From positions 128,578,941 to 128,642,940 of the forward strand of contig OW804096.1 of the NCBI GenBank assembly GCA_942159475.1: a stretch of DNA of 64,000 bases, in the 5' to 3' direction. Position 1 is the first letter of the stretch; each line of letters begins with the position of its first letter. Positions 13,222-24,760 of this stretch are shown one piece after another. A program made the translations under genes and the position numbers. The notes below the pieces were generated by a model. It did no database searches, was not told the origin of the DNA, and was given only the letters and a program-made list of their open reading frames with translations. This DNA is from Sthenelais limicola (taxonomy: Eukaryota > Annelida > Polychaeta > Phyllodocida > Sigalionidae).

Positions 13222-15403
13222 GAGGAGAAAAGAAACGTACCTATTTTTTTACCTCTTACCAACACAAGTCATGGCTTTATTGCTCTAGAAAAGTGGGATG
13301 TAAAATACCAAGGTTCTGTCTACAGCCTTCTAATAGGTGATCTGCTCAAACTGATGGCATCCCTCCCAACTAACCTAATCCTCTAATTACGTCCGCTGTA
13401 TAGGGTTGCCTTGATGACAGAAGAGTTCCCGGGGCGTTAAATTACCTGCAAGTGTTACTAGCGCGAGCCGGCTGTGAGTGTCTGAGAGCAGATCTCTGAT
13501 GTCCGATACAGCTAGTAGAATAAATGGAAGGAGCGGCTCGGAGCGCTTTGACGTGATGTTGTGTGCCCGTGCTGCTGTAGTCACAGATAAATAACCTCAT
13601 CTCGTCATTAGCAGGCCTGGTAATGTATTAGCATTACCGGCAATGCTGGTCGGGAAATCACCTCGCTGGTGTCGGAGGCCCAATTTTTCATGAATTATAA
13701 ATGCTCACTGCTGATTATCAACCAGAGTCCGCTGACACGAATGTGTAAAAGTGTAAATGATATTTTCTGCGCCACGAGCCCATCTTCACAAGCAGCTTCC
13801 TCTGATGAAGAGGAAAGGAAGCTTGATTGATGCGCTGCAATTTGAGATTGCCAGCCTTAGTTTTAAAAAATGATTTGGCAGGTAAAAGTTTAATGCATTT
13901 TCAACAGCAGTAGACTAACAGCGCTATTGATATTTCCTGGGTGGCTTTATTTCATTATTTGCTGCGAAGTATGTTTAGGTGATAGCTTTATTCGAGATGA
14001 GTATCGATTCTTTAGAAATGTAATTCAAGAGGACTTGAGATGATGGTCGAACTATATTATATTGTATGCGTCTGATATCTGAATAGTCTGATGTCAGGAA
14101 TGGGTTTTGCTTGCAATGTCAGTTGTAATAATTAAATACAGGTTGTTAAATTGCGTTGTTTTCTTTTAATACACTTATTACTATGTTTCGAATTACGGTA
14201 TCTTTCATTAACAAATTTGTACAAACTTTACCTACATAGTCATGTTACTTCAGGATTTTCTGTGGCAGGGCAGTCAGCCTTCCATTTTACATTGAAATGT
14301 AAGCTAGTAATAGTAGTTTATCAGAATTTCTATCGTGGCCGTTTGAATTTTAAAATCCTGCTATAGGTTTAAAATGATTGAATGTCTCCACCGGTCCATG
14401 GGTCTATGAAAATATTACAAATATGTCATTATATCTCTTGGTTTTGTGAATGGAGGTTATTTTTAACATTCGAGAGATATCTCCTGAGAGTCTGAAGTAT
14501 GCACATTTTATGGCTAGAAGAAGACCTCGATTAAATCATCACCTTTAAGTACATAATGGTGTAAATAATTAATTACTCTAACTGCGTGATCATATATTTA
14601 ACAGGTATCAATGGAATGAAACTGAGTATACATGAACAGATTAAACTAACTTATAACTGCCTTTGACTACTATGGGGGTTGCCTATTCTAGTGAAGTTCT
14701 CGTAATCACTTGAAGAGTAGGAATGATTGAATTGATTCTAGAGGTTGTGTATCGTCTTGCATTCGCACGATTCTACGTTTGCCATTTGGTGCAAGTTGAG
14801 TCGGTCTTGTTTCTGTATGATGCATGTCATGTCGGGTGTTACTGTAGCGAGCCTTTCATTATAACGCTGAGGAATCATGTTGGGCCTTTATAAACAAGGG
14901 ACTCGGTGAACCTGTGTCATGAATAATTGGTGTCTGTGGTGGGTGTCAGGCGTTGGCAGGTGACCTTCGTCCTCATCAGCACGCCCTGTCCTGTCGCTCG
15001 GTCAACTTTGATCCCTTCATCCTCTGGATCGGCTGTCTCAAAACCTCGCACGTACAAAAACCCGATCCTTTCTTCCCCTGGCCAACGGGCTACACAATCG
15101 ATCGGCAAGTAATTCACTCAGGCAGCCGCTAGGGCACCAGTATCTCCGAGTACAGACTGTCTGTCCTGAACGGCATAATAGATATTGCCCACCAGGACTG
15201 GGGCCTCGCTTCACTTTCTCTCATTCAACTAATGCGATTGGTGCCATCTTTAGAATCTCTCGCGTAACGCACGTGTGTTGATTAACCAAATAAGGCCCCG
15301 CACATCTTTTCATTCATAGCCGTAGAGTAGGTTTTAATGAGGATGCAACTACTCGATTGGCAGAACCATAATGTTTTGCATAAATATGCCCGCAGAAGAA
15401 ATG

Positions 15404-16269
15404 GGAAGCCACATCCGTGCCTGTACTATATTTAATCATTAATGTATACAATTTAGCCAGATCTATTCCCCTTTGCGTCTTCAAATCTAGGCTTTTGCTC
15501 ATCAGCTATCCATCCCCCACCCCTGTTCCTCTTTTTTTACAACCCCCCCCCCCCCCCCTCCCTTCCTCTGGTATTCTGTCTAAGAGAGGCTGAGACTGAG
15601 AAGTTGGGGAAGCCACTTGCTCTTTCTGCCGTGGCTGTGTTGTTCTTGGAAGCCATATGGAATTGGAAGCCCCATCCAGCCTTTCCTCCCATCACCACAG
15701 CCCTCGCTGGCGCTTGTTATACTCGACTCTGGCTTCCTTGAATCGGGAGTAATAACAATGCATACACCGACCTAGGAGCCGGCCGTGGTAACAGGAGCTT
15801 ATTAGTTTACTCGTTTAGCATTCCGAATGAGAAGATTAGCTAAGTCAAGTATTCCCTGCTTGGCGAGAAAGAAACAAAGGCACTAAATTTAACCTTCGTG
15901 GTAGGGTGTCCAAATGATGGTTTTCCTGTTAAAAGTAACTGCTGGGCAAATAAATGAGCTGGCCCATTAAAATGGATATGTATAAAATCTAGGACAAAAA
16001 GAAGTCTTTCGTCATTGGCGCAGAGTCGGAGAAGGATCGTGGGAGGTAAAGGGTTTTTATAGCCGAATAGACTTTCTCTTTTTGAGTAGCTGTAATAAAG
16101 TACACATGCCTGTTGGTAATGTTATGATTTGTATCTACATAGGGAATAAATGTGTAATGGTTACCATTCATTATGCTCTCTCTGACGATGCTTCTATAAA
16201 AATACCGTTAACGTTTAGATAAGACCCAGTCTAGGCTATCAGATGAAATAAGATATGCCAATGGCTTCC
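15404..16269. promoter_or_regulatory. cluster of five TGGCTTCC / GGAAGCCA motifs
   Basis: Exact octamers occur at 15404, 15608, 15648 (all GGAAGCCA), 15730 and 16262 (TGGCTTCC), with a seven-base match at 15665. The expected number in 0.9 kb on both strands is about 0.03. The cluster spans the C16 run at 15543. This is the densest group of the motif in the window and the best candidate for a regulatory module built on it. The binding factor is not known to me. Confidence 0.45.
15543..15558. repeat. C16 homopolymer
   Basis: Sixteen consecutive C on the + strand, the longest homopolymer in the window, followed by C/T-rich sequence to about 15568. Confidence 0.95.
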
Positions 16270-16730
16270 CGGGCCCTGAAGTACGCCCCCTGCAACCGTC
16301 CTAATGAGATTCTAATGGGATTTTGCGATTAGTTTCCCTGAGTTTGAAGGGATCTATCTGATAGGCTCTGAGCTTAGACTGAACCCGTGTTGTTGCTTCT
16401 AGAAAGACGGGCGACCAAGGAGATTGTTCCCATAACTAATACTATGCTTGGTATTCTGCCAATCATACGTTATAAAGTGCCTGGTTATGTTTTCTAGAAA
16501 CATGCCATGGTTATTTTGCTGTCTGAAAGTATGCATAATTATGCCTTGAAGACGCTGTGCATATCTGTGATATTATTCTGGACATATATGCCAGGTCAGC
16601 GCTACCGTCTAGGGTCTATGCTAATAGAAAAACATGGATGCTAAAATACTTTCTTGATTGGTGTATTCAAGATCACCGCATAACAATCCTTAGCGGGTGA
16701 GTTGTATCTGGAGACCTCGTCTAACCTCTT

Positions 16731-16815
16731 CCCCTCTGCATCCCCACCCTAACCCCCACCCCCTTGCATCTCCCACTCTTCTACAACGCCACTTCTTCAT
16801 CTTATTCCTCTCTCT
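16731..16815. repeat. C/T-rich low-complexity tract
   Basis: Pyrimidine-rich on the + strand (CCCC, CTCC and TCTTCC blocks). It produces the chance 106-codon frame here. Confidence 0.7.
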
Positions 16816-17159
16816 AACGCTGCATCATATTTATGAAGAGCCAATACCAAGACAGCATTACGGACGGCGCTCTAAAACACCGCCCCCTCAACATCTGAAA
16901 GCGCCATCAGCCCAACTCATTTTCCTCCTCTCGGGTGCATCTTTATTCTGCAGCCCTCATATTCCCAGAGCAGCCCTTTCTAAGTTGGTTCCTGTGCCTC
17001 GGCTCTTTGTTAGCTGAGGGATTTGTACCAAACGAGATTGCTGGCAGCTACGGCTCCTTTATCTGCGCTAGAGGCAGTTCAGGCAATCAGATCAGGGAAC
17101 ATATTGCTACTGTGTCATCCGGCCTCAGCGGCCTATAGTCTATGCACCACCCACTTTCA

Positions 17160-17230
17160 CCATCCCCTCCACCTCTCCAGCCCACCTCCTCCTTCTCCGG
17201 ATCCACCACCTCCTCCTCCTTCTTCTTCTA
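17160..17230. repeat. C/T-rich tract with CCTCCT and TTCTTC triplets
   Basis: Pyrimidine-rich on the + strand with CACCTCCTCC and TTCTTCTTC blocks. The proline- and serine-rich translation of the overlapping frame reflects the repeat, not a recognised protein. Confidence 0.75.
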
Positions 17231-20200
17231 TGACTGTTATTTTACATCGCCAGGCCAATGGAGGACATTTGGGAGTCTTGATAAAATATGAAAGCATCAA
17301 ATTTACATTAAGACCCTCTTAAAGGAAATGGTGCCGGTAACAAACGCCTTGTATTTATTGATCTCCTGTGAATGCCTCAGGCTGGGCGCTAGTCACAGCT
17401 TGTTTCCTGGCAAACTGGTGCGTTTAAGCTACTCTAAATCATGTACGGGGGAGTGGGATGACAATGAGAGAGACCTGCTTCTTAAGACACACTTTTTCAA
17501 AATGCTAAAGGCCGATTCCATATTAACCTCAATGCGTGCTTGTCATTAGCGGTAATAACATGATCCAAGACATGAGTCTTGTTTTTCAAGATCTGATGTT
17601 TATCGGTTTCTTTTAGTAGGAGATAGGACAAATATATAATGTGTGACCGAATATTAAATAATAGTTGCTAATGTTTCATGGAAGTCATTGATTACTTATC
17701 AAAGGTGCGTTAGTTATCGTTATAAAATATTTGAATTAATATTTCAGTTTCCTTGATCTCTTATATATGACCATGCAATTCCTAAATAATCGACGTATGG
17801 GTCAATGGAAGTACATGTAGATTGGCTCTTCGCGATGGAAAATTGTATATCATTAACAAAAAGGTAAATGCATGCAGAAATGTGGGTTTTGTCCTTCAAG
17901 AATGCTTCCCATTTAGTCCGTACTCTATATGTGGTCGCTAACATGGGAACTAGAATAGAAGGGCAGATGTTAAGGGAAAGGTGCATAAGCACCCTAGAAA
18001 TAAGTGTCCGACCTCTGAAGTTCAGTTCCTTATTAGGCAATGCAGTGCAGTCGGAAAACGGTGAAAGAAGAAGCACCTCTTTCTATGCAGCCTCTATATG
18101 CCTGCCTTGCAAGCTGTGAGAGCCACTGGGCCCTTTGCCTGATTAAAACGCCCCTTTTTCCTAGACTACTTTTATCGATCTGGGTCTCGCGACGCCTCCA
18201 AGAAAGGCACAGTGGTTCGTGTCGCACAACATCCACAATCCTAGTCCATCCGTCAGCTGCTTTCATTGTGTTCATATGCATTTTACAATGTTTAAACATG
18301 TCAACAAATGCTCATACCTCAAGCGTTCCATGACATCAAGGTTTTATTTGCCTCCTTTTAAATTGAATTCATTCGAGTCTTAATCGCTTTGGGCCCGTTC
18401 TTTTTCTCACGGAACTGATAAAAACAGATAGCCCTGTAATGAATGACATTGGAGAGGGGGAGATTCATCATTTGATTATGGAGGATATTTAATTGGAATA
18501 TTCCTCATGAAAGGCTACACCTACATAAATTCATTGTGACTTTTAAGTCGAAGACGTTTCAAAGTCAAATGAAAACGTAATGGGAGAATGAGGTGTCGAT
18601 GAATATCTTACATGAGTGACTAGTGCTCGGATTGAAGGGGATGACAATTTCTGCCTTATCTCCCAACCATTAGTTGGATGATTCTTACGTTTGTCGTTAG
18701 ATTTATACTAATCACTTTGCTATATTTCTCCCATAGTTGCTTGCTGTGGTGAGATGCTTTGGCATTACATACGAATGGAGCGCTAGCAAATTAATGTGTT
18801 TTGCTCAGCCTAATTGGCAATCGTTATGAAGTGGTTGAGAGTAGTGGCGCAGTGCCGGTCCCCGGAGGAAGCCATTTGGCTCAGGCTTCTGTCAGTTGCC
18901 AAGGGGGGAAAGACCGGCATCCAGCTTGGTCATGAGTAGATGTCTACCTCGGAAACATCAGGCCTTCGAAACACAAACCAACCCTCACTCACCTCCCATC
19001 ATTCACCAGGGAAAAGCTCTTCTCTTCCGTATACCCCATTATACACCCGGCTTTTGTCTATGATGATTCAGCCTTTGTTTGGTATGAAGCATCCATCCAC
19101 CCAGTCTCAAACCATAAAATTCTCTAAGTATGATATTTCTACTGTGTCTCAGTTCTATATATTAGCTTCAAGGGTCCCCTGAAGACAAAGTCTAAACCCA
19201 TTGGGAATAAGATGAATGAATCCAGCTTTGCCTTCACAGAATATATGCATCTACCGGTATCTTTCTCTTGGTACCTAATTCTATACGCTAAGCTTGTTTG
19301 CCTATTCATTCATTTTTACAAAGCAGGTATTGGAATGAACCATATCCCTGGCAGTGACTGTTTCATCTTATTAAGGACCAGTCATTTAATGAGAATCCTC
19401 ATCATCCCGGTTTAATCCAACATCGGAAATGCCTAACCTTTCCATTCCATTCCGTGTTTGGAAATGGCGATACCTAATCTGAGGTAGAGTCATCACGCTT
19501 AGTTTCCCCTCCTTCTCTTCACCCAATTGGTAATCATCGAGGAGGAGAAGGAAAAGACACATTGTCATTTTATTCAAAGCTGACGCAAGGAATAGAACTA
19601 ATAATAGGTTATTCGACACGAGCGTGTGTGGTGATTGTGATATGGGAGCAGTAAAAAGATGTCACGAGCTTGAGAGTAATCAATCTTCCGCAGACGAGTT
19701 TGCCTGTCATGGAGGGTGTTGTGGGGGCTTGGGGGAGGGAGGGAGGGGGCTTGGGGGGAAGGAGCAACTCCAGCAAGCTAGCGGGAGGCGAGTGAGCCGC
19801 TCCCTACAGACATATCCTACAAATTAGGTAAAGACAGTCTTGCTGACATCCGAGAAGAGGAAGCGTCTAATGGATGATCATCAGGGATTCCTTTCTGATG
19901 GCCGTCAGGAGTGTTTGATTTTAGAGGCAGTCTAACCCAAAGGGAAACAAGCATCTGCAATGTTTGCACGGGCCTTTCACCGGGTAACACTGGTGTTTGC
20001 TTTCATTACTGAAAATTATGATTCTAGGGAAGCTTTAAATGGACGTCATCCTTTATTGAAGGGCATTTTCCCGTCTTCTTTTTCTTTTATAGACGCTGGG
20101 TTCTGTGTTTGCCGACTCATGGAATGCTTTGCGCTAGCATATCAGCCAGAATTAATTGGGACTCGTCGTGGCAAATATTGTGAGATGTAAACACTAAATC

Positions 20201-20862
20201 ACATGTCCGTTTCTCTCTTAATAACTCGTGGTTATTGTCGCTATGGGATTAATCCGCGTGTATTACTAAGAAAGGAGGCGGTGGAGGTCTCCCATAATGT
20301 CTATCTGGCAACAAATTAGAACGCGAGTCCTGATATCAAAGGCAGCCAACTATACGCCATAGGACATGGACATTTAATCAATTCCTCTTAGATTTCTAAT
20401 TGAAGTGAATAAATGATATATCGAGAATTGGTTATGGTGATTAATCGCACTGAAAGCATCCTCTCGAGCAGCAAATGACTTATTCAGTGCGTTTAAAGTG
20501 GTGTAGATATAAACATTATATATGACCTTCATAACTCACTTTGATGAGCATCAAGAAAGGGGATGTCTTCTTAATTGTGCGATATAAATACCTCCTCCGA
20601 CTAACGTTTGCTTCTGATTTTAGCGGTAACTCAAGCATAGTCCTTTCGTTCATTTACCTGTCACATAACGCTGTAGTAAACGAGGATTTGGGCGTGCCAA
20701 TGTGCATCATTTACTGTAGCCTGCTACAGAACCCCTGAGTAGTACATTGCATGAATGGTAATTAACTTAAATTAGATTCAAGCGCCAGAAAGTGTCAATG
20801 GGTCAAGGCTCGTTCTGTATGATAAGCTGGGGAGGAAGACTAGAGGCTTATTTCCTTCACAG
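17231..20862. other. gene-free stretch, no defensible exon
   Basis: Only short open segments are present. It holds one recurrent octamer (18867, within GGAAGCCATTTGGCT) and the G-rich tract at 19.7 kb. A 16-mer at 19105-19120 is identical to 1125-1140, which chance can explain. If the candidate exon at 20863 is real, this is intron. Confidence 0.55.
19714..19758 (+). repeat. G-rich tract, strong G-quadruplex candidate
   Basis: Seven G runs of 3-6 bases (19714-16, 19723-27, 19731-35, 19737-39, 19741-43, 19745-49 and 19753-58) have loops of 1-6 bases, mostly 1-3. This is the strongest G-quadruplex pattern in the window, and it lies on the + strand, while most simple tracts here are C-rich on that strand. 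Confidence 0.8.
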
Positions 20863-21025
20863 TTTTTACAACCGTCTGCCGGAGAGGAATCATTATTAAA
20901 CCCTGGTGCGGCTACTACTACTATTTCCAGCGCTAGCGTTAAAACCGCCGGGAAGCCACTGGCGCTGAGTCGCTGCCCGTTCAATATGTCTGTGGGAAGC
21001 CAGAAAAGAAGCCAGTGGGGAGAGG
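20863..21025 (+). CDS. candidate penultimate coding exon, protein unidentified
   Basis: The acceptor TTATTTCCTTCACAG ends at 20862. A 54-codon open segment in phase 0 follows, and GTGGGC at 21026 would serve as donor after one base of the next codon. That base (G) joins AT at 22902 to give Asp, so the segment is phase-compatible with the candidate last exon. The reading is Ser/Ala/Pro-rich, with stretches FLQPSAGEESLLNP and SVGSQKRSQWGE, like a disordered tail. The same frame is open upstream to about 20776. Against it: the opposite strand is open for 95 codons over the same bases, the donor is weak, and two copies of the recurrent GGAAGCCA octamer (20951, 20995) fall inside, which suggests non-coding regulatory DNA. 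I recognise no family. Confidence 0.22.
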
Positions 21026-21724
21026 GTGGGCCGTCTCCTAGCCCTAGAGTGTCAGTGGAGGTCACTCACTGAGTCACCAGGGAAATAGAGGCCTGCTGTC
21101 CTTCTGCCTACAGGCCTCATCCATTAACACTGTAAATACGTTTGGCCGACATTCATCCTAGCTTATACCCGGGAGAATTGCTAGAGTAAGTGACTATCGA
21201 ATGTAGCGACACAACCATTGCTATTAGACAACAAGCACAATGTCAGGCCGTGAATCATATCACGTAGAAAACAAAACAAATTATGCCAGCACGAGGGCTC
21301 GGTGTTGCCCACCATCTATAATGAACTTCACCAATGTGCCCTTGCCTATAACAAACGGCTGTTGCCTACTGCACATTGCGGTCTATGATCAATGCTGGAA
21401 GTATGAATAACCAACGCTTTGTCATGTACAACACGTTGCCTGATTTCTTTCCCTCATTCAAACAGGCGAGCGTTGGAGTTTTTTCTCTCTTTCTCCCATC
21501 CCCCGAGCACGCGGGAATGTGCCGAGTTGCAACATTTTCTGGCAGATAAGCGGAGCTCTCGTAAAACTCAGGGGGTTGGCGCGGAAACTCATTATCGGAA
21601 ATGACGCAATACATCACGGTGGAGATTGTTCCATTATTATGCAGATTACCCATATTGTCATTCAGTTTATTCGCCCGTGCTCAGCCTCGCTGTCTGAGCA
21701 GTAGTAGACTTGGTCCTGGAAAAA

Positions 21725-21749
21725 GGGGGTGGGGTGGTGGTGGGGAGGG
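21725..21749 (+). repeat. G-rich tract, G-quadruplex candidate
   Basis: G runs of 5, 4, 4 and 3 bases are separated by 1, 7 and 1 bases on the + strand. This fits the G-quadruplex pattern with one longer middle loop. Confidence 0.65.
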
Positions 21750-22901
21750 ATTGCCTGTGATGTAAAGCTGCCCACAGCCCCAGAGGTCAAGCCATCCTTG
21801 CTCACTGCACCTTAGCAGGCAGGCACCGAGCATCGGTCTCAGGGTCAAGTCTTGTCAATCTCTGTGCGCCCTTTCCCTGAGAAGGTCGTTACGAGAGCGC
21901 CGGAAAATGGCACTTCTTATCTGCCTACATATTCATGCCCTTCACGTACGCCTCTCTCTCAGTGACACAGGCACATAAAACGCCAGCCTCGCGTGCACAG
22001 CTTCCGCATGGAAACTCCCTCATAAAATGTAATTGCTGCACCGAGTATCCAGACGCGTTTTTTCCAAGACGTTTGTGTAAATTTACAATGGCTGTCGTCG
22101 GCAGTAAAGAAGTCCCCAGGAAACAGGCGGGTTCCTATTACTGTTATTGCAAAAATCGACTATAGCAACCGATGCAATTGGCAACAGCAACGCGCACGTG
22201 TAATGCCATCTCATATGTCTCTCTCTCATTTCCTTCTTAAAATATGTGCATTAAGGCATGGGAAAGTAATCTACTGTGGAGGCGTCTGGCATTGTTGTAA
22301 TATGTATGTACAAACAGTATATGTCGAAGGCCTCGCGTGCTTGTAAATTGAATTAGAAAGGATACGCAGTGAATTAGACCTAATTGAGATGTTTGATTCC
22401 TTGGGACATGTTGAAGTGATTCACAGAAAGTGCATAAAATAGATGATGGGAAGATGAATAACCTAAATGAGTAGTTCCAACATCTGAGGACACAATTCCC
22501 AGGCTATGAATCGGGAAATATAATGGCAAATTGATTTTTTTTCATTGCAGCATATTCAAATGACATTTCGTATCTATCGTGCTTTCATTACTACCTTTTC
22601 AATTTGCCTGCCATTTACGAATGTAATATGATTTGAACTTAGGTGAAACTGTTCCATTGACCGCTTAAATATTAATGCCTTCTTGATTTGTTTTGAATTG
22701 GCGGAATATTTTAAGTAGATGGGGATATTTTATCCTCTTATTAGGAAGGAGTTGATTGCTGAATTATTCTTTGCCCCTTGTCTCACTGACTCGGTATCTG
22801 TATAATTCATTATGACTCAGTTCTCTAATGATGTTCTTATCGCCGTTTTATTATTCCCTGTGTCCTGGTAGTTTCTAATCCATCACACTTGCGTTTTACA
22901 G

Positions 22902-23014
22902 ATAAACTCGACTCCCACGTTCACCAGGCTGCCAAGAGGGGATTACAGTCAGTCACTGCTAAGGTCGCTTCTCTCTCGGGTGACCAGTTCTTATCAGACG
23001 ACGACGAGCTATGA
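22902..23014 (+). CDS. candidate last coding exon, protein unidentified
   Basis: A branch-point-like TTCTAAT and a T-rich acceptor (CTTGCGTTTTACAG) end at 22901. The segment then reads two bases of a split codon, 36 codons and TGA. The peptide includes KLDSHVHQAAKRGLQSVTAK and ends SGDQFLSDDDEL, an amphipathic basic stretch followed by an acidic C-terminus. AATAAA at 23232-23237 would be a usable poly(A) signal about 220 bases downstream. Thirty-six codons is short enough to be open by chance and I recognise no family, so this stays a candidate. The C-terminal DDEL resembles, but does not match, the usual KDEL-type ER-retention signal. Confidence 0.3.
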
Positions 23015-23231
23015 GACCAGATGATTAGCTAAGGAATCGGACCCAGGCTTAGCCCAGACCATTCATCACAATTTCCAATATTCATGTTCTCCATTTCCTA
23101 GAACTTATTATTAACCAAGGCCAAATGTGATACCATTTTCGGATTTCCTTAAGCGATAAGAAACTATTTCGCCATATTTTTATCGATTTTATGTCATTCT
23201 TGATGTAACGTTATATTTTTGAGATGTCAAG

Positions 23232-23237
23232 AATAAA
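23232..23237 (+). terminator. AATAAA, possible poly(A) signal
   Basis: A canonical hexamer about 220 bases after the candidate stop codon at 23014. The hexamer is common in AT-rich DNA, so its value depends wholly on whether the exon upstream is real. Confidence 0.2.
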
Positions 23238-24590
23238 AGGGGTAATTCGAACCGATGAAAGATGCAATATTGATTTTTCATTTTATTTGATTCAGATCCT
23301 TTTTGCCTCGATGGCGAACGTATTAGGGCGCGCCGGGCTGATGCCAATTAATACTTCAACCACAGTGAATTCCCATTTGCATCAAGTCCTTCTTCTCCAG
23401 TCGTCGATTCAAAAAATCCATATTCCAAGTCATCCATCAAATAGTCTTACTCTTTGCTTGTCGGACAATCGATGATAGAATTGAATATGTATATCGATAC
23501 CTAATACGCCTCGGTCTAACTGCTTGATTTTCTTCAGCTGTGGCTCACAAATGATTAAACATCTGCTTCCACCATGGTAGACTTATGATTCCTTCACTCG
23601 CCCTTCCTTCAAAGACATTTTTTCCTCGCTGAGCAATGTAAATCTAAAGCTGCAGCAAATCCTCGATGGCTGCTATGACCTACATAAGACATTAGATGAG
23701 CTGGAGTCTGCTAAACAGAATCCATCTCATCTCATTTTGTTGAGGGGGCTTTATGGCGGTGGCGAGAGATGAATGTTGTTAGTGTCCATAAAGCCAGCCT
23801 TGGCAGGCGTTCAGTGGCGTGGAGTGCCTGGGAATGGCTTCCATTGTGACTGCCGCTCCATTCGTGATTCCCCGTGCTTATCTCCATTTCTCTCATGTTA
23901 ATGTTCCTAGCGCATTACCGAGCTGATTTTCATACTCCAACTCTCTGCCTCATCGCTACATTTGCCTCGCGTGTATTATAAATTGTTTTGGGAGAAAAAT
24001 ACTATCACTACCTCATGGGGAGAAGGAAACGAGATAGATGTGTTCCGAAGATGAGGGGAGCATATATTGTATGGGGTGAGATACCCAGAGCCGACGTCTG
24101 GGTATACAAGCATCAGAAGAGCCGGCCTGTGCTTGTATTTGTGTAGATTGAAGGAACAGATCTCTGATATGGAATCATGTGTCATAATCGCTGAAGTTAT
24201 TGAATAAGATAAAACCCGATGGTACAGTATGTTTTAAACTTAAGATTACAGTGTACCATTTACACAGTTAATGATACATTGTACGTTAACATATACGTAC
24301 TCTTCATATCCACACATTTCTCGTTCGTTTACTAAACTTTCATTAGTAGTTAAACTTAAGACGATTTTATTCATTCGTGTAGTGGGGTAGTTTTCGACAT
24401 GGGTTTGAACATCTGAATTAAACATTATTTAATAACTTCAATCACATCTATTATTTTATCAATTCAATCTATTACAGTGAATTATGAATTTTACGCCTGT
24501 CGTGGTCGAGTGAAAATTTTGCTGCCGCGAAGAAAAAACGTGCTAATTTGTGCCACTGCTCAGATGGTGCGAAATGCTGATTTATTGGTC

Positions 24591-24600
24591 TTTTCCCGCC
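24591..24600. promoter_or_regulatory. E2F-type site
   Basis: TTTTCCCGCC is an exact match to the classical E2F binding sequence. It sits 65-170 bases before a cluster of nuclear-receptor half-sites. Function is inferred from sequence only. Confidence 0.35.
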
Positions 24601-24664
24601 TAGGCTCTCAGGCTTGATGGTATTTTGGAAGCTATTTGGCTGTACCAGCCCACCATCGCATCGC

Positions 24665-24760
24665 TTGACCTTCTAACTAGGGTCATTAGTCAAGGTCACG
24701 CTCTGTGCCCGCTTGCCCGGGGCCACGAGTGGTGACCTTCACCCACCCGGGTGACAGTTG
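24665..24760. promoter_or_regulatory. cluster of nuclear-receptor half-sites
   Basis: TTGACCTT (24665-24672), TCAAGGTCA (24690-24698, the full extended SF-1/ERR monomer site) and GTGACCTT (24732-24739) lie within 75 bases. GGTCA at 24681 and TTGACC at about 24759 add further half-sites. Nuclear receptors bind AGGTCA half-sites singly or in pairs, and the extended TCA form suits monomer binders. The stretch is also GC-richer than its surroundings. Confidence 0.4.

Larger units (their letters stand above)
10843..15542. other. gene-free stretch, AT-rich then mixed
   Basis: About 10.75-11.8 kb is noticeably T- and A-rich with T runs, unlike the flanks; it could be a relatively unconstrained or inserted segment. 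Pyrimidine tracts lie at 12.69-12.76 and 12.85-12.90 kb and a TTGG repeat at 13.2 kb. A GC-richer patch at about 14.92-15.12 kb is open on both strands (61 and 66 codons), which argues composition rather than coding. No RNA gene is recognised. Confidence 0.55.

Noticed and set aside
14917..15117. Minus-strand 66-codon frame with protein-like texture
   Set aside because: It starts at GTG directly after a stop, no splice context is convincing, and the opposite strand is equally open.
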